Below are positions 43,809-50,005 of a DNA stretch of 50,005 bases, one piece after another (position 1 is the stretch's first letter; each line of letters opens with the position of its first letter). The notes under the pieces were generated by a model. It was not told the DNA's origin and made no database searches. It saw nothing but the letters and a program-made list of their open reading frames with translations. A program made the translations under genes and the position numbers. Source of the stretch: Gammaproteobacteria bacterium (lineage in GTDB: Bacteria > Pseudomonadota > Gammaproteobacteria > DSM-16500); contig JARLJO010000034.1 in assembly GCA_031291175.1 (NCBI GenBank), positions 1 through 50,005 on the forward strand, in the 5' to 3' direction.

Positions 43809-44015
43809 ATGAATAAAGACATTATCAAAGGTAACTGGAAAGAACTGAAAGGCAAAGTCAAACAACAATGGGGTAATTTCACGGATGATGATCTTACCCA
43901 AATGAAAGGGTCTTACGAGGAGCTCGAAGGGAGACTACAAAAAAAATATGGATATGACAAAGAAAGAGTAAAAAAAGAAATACAAACATTCTTAGATAAG
44001 AACAACATTCACTAG
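43809..44015 (+). CDS. CsbD-family stress protein (YjbJ-like)
   Basis: A 68-residue protein. ATG 43809 is chosen: AGAGGAG lies nine bases upstream and MNKDIIKGNWKELKGKVKQQ is the standard family start; the frame is open 14 codons further upstream. The family motif WGNFTDDDLTQMKGSYEELE and the closing GYDKERVKKEIQTFL are intact. CsbD proteins are abundant, sigma-stress-induced small helical proteins of unknown mechanism. A strong terminator follows directly. Confidence 0.92.
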   Translation: MNKDIIKGNWKELKGKVKQQWGNFTDDDLTQMKGSYEELEGRLQKKYGYDKERVKKEIQTFLDKNNIH

Positions 44016-44037
44016 AATTCGTTTTAGTGAAACTCTA

Positions 44038-44071
44038 AACCTTCGTGAATGCAATCACGGAGGTTTTTTTT
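44038..44071 (+). terminator. Rho-independent terminator of the CsbD-like gene
   Basis: AACCTTCGTGA/TCACGGAGGTT stem (one G-T pair) with a six-base loop and a run of eight T's. Confidence 0.9.
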
Positions 44072-44106
44072 ACTATTTTTTTATCACGCATCGTGACCTA
44101 ACGCGC

Positions 44107-44266
44107 CTATATCCCACGGCCTCATAACCCCATCCCGTCTACGTCCCGAGACTTCTTAACCCTACTCCGCCTACGTCCCGAAGCTTCATAACCCCACTCC
44201 ACCTACGTCCCGAAGCTTCATAACCCCACTCCGCCTACGTCCCGAAGCTTCATAACCCCACTCCGC
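44107..44266. repeat. 32-bp minisatellite, five units
   Basis: Units begin CTACGTCCCG at 44139, 44171, 44203 and 44235, with a more diverged first unit at 44107, a strict 32-bp period. The consensus continues AAGCTTCATAACCCCACTCC. The array runs straight into a rep3 hairpin in the same phase at 44267. There are no variable spacers, so it is not a CRISPR. It fills the CsbD-tadA gap. Confidence 0.9.
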
Positions 44267-44297
44267 CTACGTCCCGCGGCTTGTCCGCGGGATCCAG
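44267..44297. repeat. rep3 hairpin, copy downstream of tadA
   Basis: CTACGTCCCGCGGCTTGTCC followed by GCGGGATCCAG; the stem is CCCGCGG/CCGCGGG. Identical 31-bp copies are at 31434-31464 and 49753-49783, and a near-identical inverted copy is at 31523-31553. It lies 27 bases beyond the tadA stop and could end its transcript. Confidence 0.85.
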
Positions 44298-44323
44298 AAC
44301 TAAAGCGATGACGAAACAAACCA

Positions 44324-44812
44324 TTATTTAACACTTAATTTCCGCCCCCCACCTCGCCTCGCGCGAAAAAACTCACTAAGCAAACTCCCGCATTTCTCAG
44401 CAAACAACCCACCTACACATTCAACACGATGATTCAACTGACTGGAATCCGCCATCTGAAACGCGCTTTGAACAGCACCACCTTTCGGATCCAGCGCCCC
44501 AAACACCAACCGCTTCACCCGCGCATGCACAATAGCACCCACACACATCACACAGGGTTCTAAAGTCACATACAACGTAGAGTTGACCAGGCGATAATTC
44601 TGAAGCGCTGTTGCAGCCTCACGCAAGGCGATAATCTCAGCATGCGCCGTAGGATCTGAATGGCGAATGGGTCTATTAGACCCCTCCCCCACCATCTGAT
44701 CATCAACAACCAAAACCGCCCCCACTGGCACTTCACCTTCGACAGCGGCATTTTCCGCTAACGCAATAGCCCACCGCATCCAAAATTGATCGCGCTCCGT
44801 AAAAGCCGTCAT
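44324..44812 (-). CDS. tadA: tRNA-specific adenosine deaminase TadA
   Basis: A 162-residue zinc deaminase converting A34 to inosine in tRNA-Arg. Zinc and catalytic residues are His57/Glu59 (HAEIIAL) and Cys87/Cys90 (PCVMC). ATG 44812 is preferred over an in-frame GTG at 44821: it overlaps the guaA stop as TAATG, indicating translational coupling. Length is usual (E. coli 167). The basic C-terminus (FFRARRGGGRKLSVK) fits tRNA binding. Last gene of the guaB-guaA-tadA operon. Confidence 0.95.
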   Translation of the reverse strand: MTAFTERDQFWMRWAIALAENAAVEGEVPVGAVLVVDDQMVGEGSNRPIRHSDPTAHAEIIALREAATALQNYRLVNSTLYVTLEPCVMCVGAIVHARVKRLVFGALDPKGGAVQSAFQMADSSQLNHRVECVGGLFAEKCGSLLSEFFRARRGGGRKLSVK

Positions 44813-46389
44813 TATTCCCACTCAATCGTCGCGGGTGGTTTACCCGAAATATCATAAGTCACACGAGAAATACCCGGCACCTCATTAATAATACGGTTTG
44901 AGATTAATTCCAGAAAATCATACGGTAAACGTGCCCAACGCGCCGTCATAAAATCAACCGACTGAACCGCACGAATGGCTAGCACATGATCATAATGTCT
45001 CGCATCACCCAACACACCTACCGATTTCACAGGCAAAAACACAACAAAAGCCTGGCTAACTTCATGGTAAAGTTTCTGCTTATACAATTCTTCAATCAAG
45101 ATCGCATCAGCAAGACGCAGTTTATCCGCATATTCTTTTTTAACTTCCCCTAAAATTCGCACCCCTAAACCCGGGCCCGGAAAAGGATGTCGGTTAAGCA
45201 AAACAGAAGGCAAACCCAATTCTTCACCTAACTTTTTCACTTCATCTTTGAACAACTCACGCAGCGGCTCCAGCAATTTCAAATTCATTTTTTCCGGCAA
45301 ACCACCCACATTGTGATGAGACTTAATCACATGGCCTTGACCTGTATGCGTTGCTGCTGACTCAATCACATCCGTATAAATGGTTCCTTGCGCTAACCAC
45401 TTCACATTGGGAATTTTATGCGACTCTTCTTCAAAGATCTCAACAAACAAGCCGCCAATGATTTTGCGCTTTGCCTCCGGCTCAGACACACCAGACAGTG
45501 CCGAAAGAAAACGGTCTTCTGCATTAACCGTAATTAAATTCATGCCAATGTGTTTATCAAATAAGGCTTGCACTTCTTTCGCCTCATCCAAACGCAATAA
45601 GCCCGTATCCACAAACACACAAGTTAATTGCTTACCGATGGCTTTATGCAATAACGCTGCAACAACAGAAGAATCAAGCCCTCCCGACAAACCTAAGATG
45701 ACATGATCATTACCCACGTCACTTTGAATTTTTGCGATAGATTCATCAATAATATTTTTGGTCGACCACACGCGCTGACAGCCACAAATCTCTAAAATAA
45801 AACGCTCTAACAAACGCGCGCCTTGTGGTGTATGCGACACTTCAGGATGAAATTGCAAACCATAAAACCGTTTAGCTTCATTCGCCATGGCAGTGATGAA
45901 CTCAGCGCCAGTGCTCGCAATCAACGTAAATCCAGGCGGTAACAATTCAACATGATCGCCATGACTCATCCACACATCAATGGTAGAGACCCCTTCTTCG
46001 TTAACATGATCCTCAATGCCGGCAAAAAGTGGCGTAGGATGAGGTATCTCCACTTTGGCATAACCAAATTCACGCTTGCCACCCGTTGCAACAGAGCCAC
46101 CTAATTGTTCTGCCATGGTTTGCATGCCATAACAAATACCCAGCACAGGGCAACCCAGATTAAACACAATCTCAGGCGCTCTTGGCGTTTCTTTTTGCGT
46201 CACGCTTTCTGGGCCGCCCGACAAAATAATACCGGTTGGAGCAAACTCACGAATCGCCTGCTCTGACATATGATAAGGATGCAACTCACTATAGACACCA
46301 ATATCACGCACTCGCCGCGCAATTAACTGAGTGTATTGCGAGCCAAAATCTAAAATTAAAATGCGTTCGGAATGTATGTTAACTGTCAT
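44812..46389 (-). CDS. guaA: GMP synthase (glutamine-hydrolysing)
   Basis: A 525-residue enzyme converting XMP to GMP. The class I amidotransferase domain (1-200) has Cys86 in GICYGMQ and His/Glu in LQFHPEVSH. The ATP-pyrophosphatase domain carries the PP-loop [10 protein letters not shown] (about 230-240). The C-terminal dimerisation domain ends [10 protein letters not shown], as in all GuaA proteins. Length equals E. coli GuaA. It overlaps guaB by four bases (ATGA). Confidence 0.98.
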   Translation of the reverse strand: MTVNIHSERILILDFGSQYTQLIARRVRDIGVYSELHPYHMSEQAIREFAPTGIILSGGPESVTQKETPRAPEIVFNLGCPVLGICYGMQTMAEQLGGSVATGGKREFGYAKVEIPHPTPLFAGIEDHVNEEGVSTIDVWMSHGDHVELLPPGFTLIASTGAEFITAMANEAKRFYGLQFHPEVSHTPQGARLLERFILEICGCQRVWSTKNIIDESIAKIQSDVGNDHVILGLSGGLDSSVVAALLHKAIGKQLTCVFVDTGLLRLDEAKEVQALFDKHIGMNLITVNAEDRFLSALSGVSEPEAKRKIIGGLFVEIFEEESHKIPNVKWLAQGTIYTDVIESAATHTGQGHVIKSHHNVGGLPEKMNLKLLEPLRELFKDEVKKLGEELGLPSVLLNRHPFPGPGLGVRILGEVKKEYADKLRLADAILIEELYKQKLYHEVSQAFVVFLPVKSVGVLGDARHYDHVLAIRAVQSVDFMTARWARLPYDFLELISNRIINEVPGISRVTYDISGKPPATIEWE

Positions 46390-47870
46390 TTAAAATAAGC
46401 CTCTTCTATCTGATAATTAGGTGCTTCTTTGGTAATTTGAACGTCATGCACGTGGCTTTCTCGAACACCAGAGCTTGTGACGCGGATAAATTCAGGCTTG
46501 GTTCGCATCACATCGATATCAGCACAACCTGTATATCCCATGCCTGAGCGCAAACCACCCATCAACTGACTCACAATAGACACTAAACTCCCTTTATAAG
46601 GCACACGACCTTCAATCCCTTCCGGCACTAATTTATCTGCAGCGGTAACACCTTCCTGAAAATAACGATCACTAGAGCCATTACGCTGAGCCATGGCGCC
46701 CAGTGACCCCATTCCGCGATACGCTTTATAGGAACGACCGTGATAAAGCTCGACCTCGCCAGGAGCTTCTTCTGTCCCTGCAAACAAGCTGCCAACCATG
46801 ATAGCGGATGCACCCGCTGCAATCGCCTTGCAAATATCACCAGAATAACGAATCCCACCGTCCGCAATCACACCCACATCACGGCCCAAGAGCGCTGCAC
46901 TGACATTGGTGATAGCCGAAATCTGTGGCACGCCTACGCCGGTGACAATACGCGTGGTACAAATAGAACCTGGCCCAATACCCACTTTAACCGCATCCGC
47001 ACCCGCATCGGCTAACGCCAGCGCTGCACTGGCTGTGGCAATATTACCGCCAATCACATTGAGATGCGGGTAATGCTGCTTAATCCATTCCACTCGTTTG
47101 ATAACGCCTTTTGAATGACCGTGTGCGGTATCAACAATAATCAGATCCACGCCTGCTGCCACCAATGCAGCGACTCTATCCTCAGATTCTTCACTGGTAC
47201 CAACAGCCGCGCCCACACGCAATTGCCCTAAAGGATCTTTACAGGCAAATGGCTTTTCTTGATTTTTAAAAATATCTTTTACTGTCACCATGCCACTTAA
47301 TTGGAAAGAATCATTCACCAGCAACACTTTTTCAATGCGATGCTTATGCAAGAGTTCACGGATAATTTCTCTATCGGTTCCTTCTTTCGCTGTGACCAAA
47401 CGCTCTTTCGGCGTCATGATGTTGGCGACGGGTTGATCCAGGTTTTCTTCAAAGCGTAAATCACGACTCGTGACAATCCCGACCAATTGCTGATCGGCCA
47501 ATACCACGGGCAAAGCATGAAAATTATAAGCTTGAATAATCTCTAAGACTTGACGCACAGTCGTGTCAGGCGAAACGGTAATCGGATCTTTCACGACACC
47601 GCTTTCGAATTTTTTAACGCGACGGACTTCAGCGGCCTGCTGCTCAATCGTCATGTTCTTATGAATAATACCCATACCGCCTTCTTGCGCCATAGCAATG
47701 GCTAAGCGGGCTTCGGTGACAGTATCCATCGCTGCGGATAATAGGGGAATATTTAAAGTGATATCGCGAGTCAATCGCGTTTTTAAATCAACATCTTTTG
47801 GTAGTACCGAAGACTCGGCAGGCAGGAGTAAAACATCATCAAAGGTCAAAGCTTCTTCAACTAGGCGCAT
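46386..47870 (-). CDS. guaB: IMP dehydrogenase
   Basis: A 494-residue NAD-dependent enzyme, the first committed step to GMP. Opening [18 protein letters not shown]; paired CBS domains (about 95-210) give purine-nucleotide control; the catalytic Cys is at about 305 in GPGSICTTR; the flap includes [10 protein letters not shown]. Complete and of normal length. First gene of guaB-guaA-tadA, behind a TATAAT promoter. No purine riboswitch is visible in the short leader. Confidence 0.98.
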   Translation of the reverse strand: MRLVEEALTFDDVLLLPAESSVLPKDVDLKTRLTRDITLNIPLLSAAMDTVTEARLAIAMAQEGGMGIIHKNMTIEQQAAEVRRVKKFESGVVKDPITVSPDTTVRQVLEIIQAYNFHALPVVLADQQLVGIVTSRDLRFEENLDQPVANIMTPKERLVTAKEGTDREIIRELLHKHRIEKVLLVNDSFQLSGMVTVKDIFKNQEKPFACKDPLGQLRVGAAVGTSEESEDRVAALVAAGVDLIIVDTAHGHSKGVIKRVEWIKQHYPHLNVIGGNIATASAALALADAGADAVKVGIGPGSICTTRIVTGVGVPQISAITNVSAALLGRDVGVIADGGIRYSGDICKAIAAGASAIMVGSLFAGTEEAPGEVELYHGRSYKAYRGMGSLGAMAQRNGSSDRYFQEGVTAADKLVPEGIEGRVPYKGSLVSIVSQLMGGLRSGMGYTGCADIDVMRTKPEFIRVTSSGVRESHVHDVQITKEAPNYQIEEAYFK

Positions 47871-47913
47871 GGCGTTAATTTCCCTAAAATCAGCAGGTTA
47901 AAATTAACGAGCC

Positions 47914-47942
47914 ATTATACACATGATTTCCCCAGAATGAAA
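47914..47942 (-). promoter_or_regulatory. Promoter of the guaBA-tadA operon
   Basis: On the minus strand a consensus TATAAT preceded by TGTG (extended -10 style) at 47914-47919, with a weak TTTCAT 17 bases further up. It starts a leader of about 40 bases before guaB. Confidence 0.6.
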
Positions 47943-48069
47943 TTTTTATTCAATCTGGCTCCACCTTAATCACCCCCTCTTTTTTCGTATGCATTTTTTT
48001 ACCCTATTAATCATTAAAATAAGTAGACCGAGGCGTGACTTCATTTGCGATCAATAATACTATTTCACC

Positions 48070-49419
48070 ATGGAAACCATAGACATCAGTCAAACCCAGG
48101 AAATCTTTACCGTCAGCCGCTTAAATCGCGAAGTGCGCTTTATGCTGGAAGGCACCTTTCCCATGCTTTGGGTAGAAGGAGAAATTTCCAATTTTGCTGC
48201 CCCCCATTCAGGACATTGGTATTTCTCACTGAAAGATGCCAGTGCACAAGTGCGTTGCGCCATGTTCAAACCCAATAATCGAAGACTGGGCTTTACTCCC
48301 AAAGATGGTATGCACGTCATGCTGAAAGCCCGAGTCAGCCTCTATGAAGGTCGCGGCGACTTTCAATTGATTGGTGAACACATGGAGGAAGTGGGTGAAG
48401 GAAAATTACGCCAAGCCTTTGACGCATTAAAGAAGCGTTTATCAGAGGCCGGTTTATTTGATACAGCGCACAAAAAACCTTTTCCGCCGATTCCGACTTC
48501 ACTGGGTGTTATTACCTCACCGACTGGCGCTGCCATACAAGATATCTTAAGCGTGCTGGGTCGCCGCTTTCCCTCTCTGCCCGTTATTATTTATCCAACA
48601 CCGGTGCAGGGCGATACCGCAGCACCTCACATCGTCAATGCCATTCGCACAGCCAATCGTCGCAAAGAATGCGATGTATTGATTCTGGCGCGAGGCGGTG
48701 GATCACTTGAAGATTTATGGCCATTTAATGAAGAAATTGTCGCGAACGCTATTTTTAAAAGTGAGATTCCAATCATAAGCGGCGTAGGACATGAAGTGGA
48801 TTTTACTATTGCAGACTTTGTTGCCGATCAGCGTGCGCCGACACCTTCTGCTGCGGCCGAGCTAGTGACACCAGATAGTGACGAACTTTCGATCTCACTA
48901 GAGCGGAGCGAGCAACGCCTTGCCCGACAAATTCAACATAAAATTCGTCAATTCCAGCAAACACTGACATGGACCAACAAACATCTGCAACAACAGCATC
49001 CCAAGCGTCGCCTGGCTGAACAAACCCAGCGCCTGGATTTATATGAGCTGACTCTAGCTCGCTTACAAAAAAAACTACTGACTCAACACCAAGCCACATT
49101 AGCGACTTTAAAAGTTCAATTAGCAGGATTAAAACCAACTCACTTGATTCGTGAAATACATAATCAATTAAGCCTGCAACAACAAAGCTTAAGCAACATC
49201 ATGCAAAGACGTCAGCAACAGGAGCAACAACAATTAGCCAGCTTAGCTGCAAAACTCGATGGCTTAAGCCCACTTTCCACGCTAAAGCGCGGCTACTCAA
49301 TTACGACTAAAAACCATGAAGTCTTACGCTCAGCCAACCAAACCCAAGCTGGCGACAAAATTCACATTACACTCATGGAAGGCTCACTGGATTGCACCGT
49401 CAATCAATCCAATGAATAA
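48070..49419 (+). CDS. xseA: Exodeoxyribonuclease VII large subunit
   Basis: A 449-residue subunit. The N-terminal OB fold (about 20-115: FTVSRLNREVRFMLEGTFPMLWVEGEISNF) is followed by the catalytic domain with GVITSPTGAAIQDIL, RGGGSLEDLWPFNEE and GVGHEVDFTIADFVAD. A long coiled coil (about 280-400) and a C-terminal GYSIT motif complete it. Length fits E. coli XseA (456). Divergent from guaB. The start has no good ribosome site; ATG 48070 is chosen by alignment with the family. The small subunit xseB is not nearby. Confidence 0.95.
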   Translation: METIDISQTQEIFTVSRLNREVRFMLEGTFPMLWVEGEISNFAAPHSGHWYFSLKDASAQVRCAMFKPNNRRLGFTPKDGMHVMLKARVSLYEGRGDFQLIGEHMEEVGEGKLRQAFDALKKRLSEAGLFDTAHKKPFPPIPTSLGVITSPTGAAIQDILSVLGRRFPSLPVIIYPTPVQGDTAAPHIVNAIRTANRRKECDVLILARGGGSLEDLWPFNEEIVANAIFKSEIPIISGVGHEVDFTIADFVADQRAPTPSAAAELVTPDSDELSISLERSEQRLARQIQHKIRQFQQTLTWTNKHLQQQHPKRRLAEQTQRLDLYELTLARLQKKLLTQHQATLATLKVQLAGLKPTHLIREIHNQLSLQQQSLSNIMQRRQQQEQQQLASLAAKLDGLSPLSTLKRGYSITTKNHEVLRSANQTQAGDKIHITLMEGSLDCTVNQSNE

Positions 49420-49517
49420 TCGTAATTAGTGAATAAAGCAGGAAATCATCTTGTCGTCCCGCGAAGGCGGGGACTCATCTCTAAAACTACGCTAATACCG
49501 AAAGAAATGCTCTGAAT

Positions 49518-49632
49518 TGACTGGGGTCCTGTCAGGGTAGGTTTACTTTTTTCGTGCTCGCAAGCTCCGCGCGTAAAAAGCAAACCTACCCTGCCACCCC
49601 GTTTTTTTTGATTCTCTTCCACTTCGTGGAAG
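49518..49632 (+). repeat. rep2 copy D (forward), possible terminator of xseA
   Basis: CAGGGTAGGTTT/AAACCTACCCTG long palindrome, CCACCCCG, eight T's and hairpin CTTCCAC-TTC-GTGGAAG. It lies about 100 bases after xseA in the orientation expected of a terminator. The flank (gaaatgctctgaattgactgggg) is also shared with copy B, so the repeated unit starts upstream of the palindrome. Confidence 0.85.
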
Positions 49633-49639
49633 CGAAAAG

Positions 49640-49745
49640 AACTACCCAGCCACCCCATTTTTTTTGTCACCCCACCTATGCCACCGTCACGCACCGCGCG
49701 CAAAAAACCAACCTACTCTACCACCGCATTTTTTGTGTCATCCAC
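49640..49745 (+). repeat. Degenerate rep2 fragments
   Basis: Two decayed copies of the right part: CCAGCCACCCCATTTTTTTT at about 49647, and CGCGCGCAAAAAACCAACCT followed by ACCACCGCATTTTTTG at about 49697-49734. The 49420-50005 stretch is a repeat nest without genes; its open frames are repeat-derived. Confidence 0.6.
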
Positions 49746-49752
49746 CCACCAC

Positions 49753-49783
49753 CTACGTCCCGCGGCTTGTCCGCGGGATCCAG
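49753..49783. repeat. rep3 hairpin, third standalone locus
   Basis: Exact 31-bp copy of the CCCGCGG/CCGCGGG hairpin, inside the rep2 nest downstream of xseA. Confidence 0.85.
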
Positions 49784-49888
49784 AGCTAACCACAAAAAGC
49801 TTAAATTAATACGCTTATTAAGATGAGATGACATAGATTGAGTAGAGCGTTTTTCGCGAAACCCAACATCATTAAAGCCCGCTGGTAT

Positions 49889-50004
49889 TGACTGGGGTTC
49901 CTGTCATGGTAAGTTTACTTTTTTCGTGCTCATAAATTCCGCGCGTAAAAAGCAAACCTACCCTGCCACCCCGTTTTTTTTGATTCTCTTCCACTTCGTG
50001 GAAG
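49889..50004 (+). repeat. rep2 copy E (forward), at the window edge
   Basis: The right arm and terminal hairpin CTTCCAC-TTC-GTGGAAG are intact. The left arm has uncompensated changes (CATGGTAAGTTT), so this copy is decaying. The window ends one base after the hairpin. Confidence 0.8.
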
Positions 50005-50005
50005 C

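Noticed and set aside
44107..44297. Regular 32-bp repeats as a CRISPR array
   Set aside because: The units are directly tandem with no spacers, and no cas gene is present.
47871..48069. Purine riboswitch in front of guaB
   Set aside because: The leader is only about 40 bases and shows no three-way-junction fold; only a promoter is visible.
49446..49826. Two opposed ORFs of 85-90 codons downstream of xseA
   Set aside because: Both lie within rep2/rep3 repeats and show repeat-derived low-complexity translations.

Overview
The window looks like the chromosome of an AT-leaning gammaproteobacterium, most plausibly a member of Legionellales (Coxiella, Legionella, Aquicella or Berkiella relatives). 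The reasons are the conserved gammaproteobacterial blocks (ffh-rpsP-rimM-trmD-rplS beside a CorB-type gene; guaB-guaA-tadA; xseA), an intimin-type inverse autotransporter, and a membrane protein ending in a eukaryotic-style CaaX box. The genus is an inference. I found no tRNA, rRNA or CRISPR array.

Layout. 1-7000: envelope and accessory genes (small secreted Cys-containing protein, aldo/keto reductase, GDSL lipoprotein, 811-residue inverse autotransporter with a beta-helix passenger, outer-membrane barrel). 7093-13715 (+) and 21150-14294 (-): two convergent, tightly overlapping operons. Together they encode three Rieske oxygenases, an AurF-like diiron protein, a ferritin-like diiron protein, a fatty-acid-hydroxylase-family enzyme, a plant-type ferredoxin, an SDR, a GH3-type acyl-amide synthetase, an N-acyl-amino-acid amidohydrolase fused to an Mpo1-like domain, a PAP2 phosphatase/transferase, two putative acyltransferases and an NTF2-like membrane protein. 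This looks like an uncharacterised oxidative lipid or small-molecule pathway. Rieske genes 1 and 3 are paralogues, one in each operon, which ties the two halves together. No scaffold-building enzyme (KS, NRPS, terpene cyclase) is visible here.

21242-30886 (-): an HDAC-family deacetylase next to a Pat-type acetyltransferase/acyl-CoA synthetase, a helical hypothetical protein, a DUF945 protein, recJ, a small membrane protein and an AlaC-type aminotransferase. 31004-32861: Mth938-like protein, a CTAG-targeted MITE and a CorB/CNNM transporter. 33120-34862: multi-pass protein ending in CVIM, a candidate host-prenylated effector. 34961-38515: SRP/ribosome-maturation cluster, then a second MITE. 38901-43139: GNAT, CinA-like, DUF155/RMND1-like and RimK/RLAN ATP-grasp genes. 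43545-44015: two small stress-type proteins. 44324-49419: tadA-guaA-guaB (-), divergent from xseA (+).

Dispersed repeats are a main feature. rep1 is a 58-bp GC-rich hairpin. rep2 is a long palindrome with a T-tract and a small terminal hairpin, and its stems show compensatory substitutions between copies. rep3 is a 31-bp CCCGCGG/CCGCGGG hairpin. There are two unrelated CTAG-bounded MITEs and a 32-bp minisatellite that ends in rep3. rep1 plus inverted rep2 occurs in the same orientation on both sides of the 7093-13715 operon. Several starts were moved to ATG codons with better Shine-Dalgarno sites than the longest open frame, and three genes or short ORFs under 70 codons were read directly from the sequence (41516, 43545, 43809).
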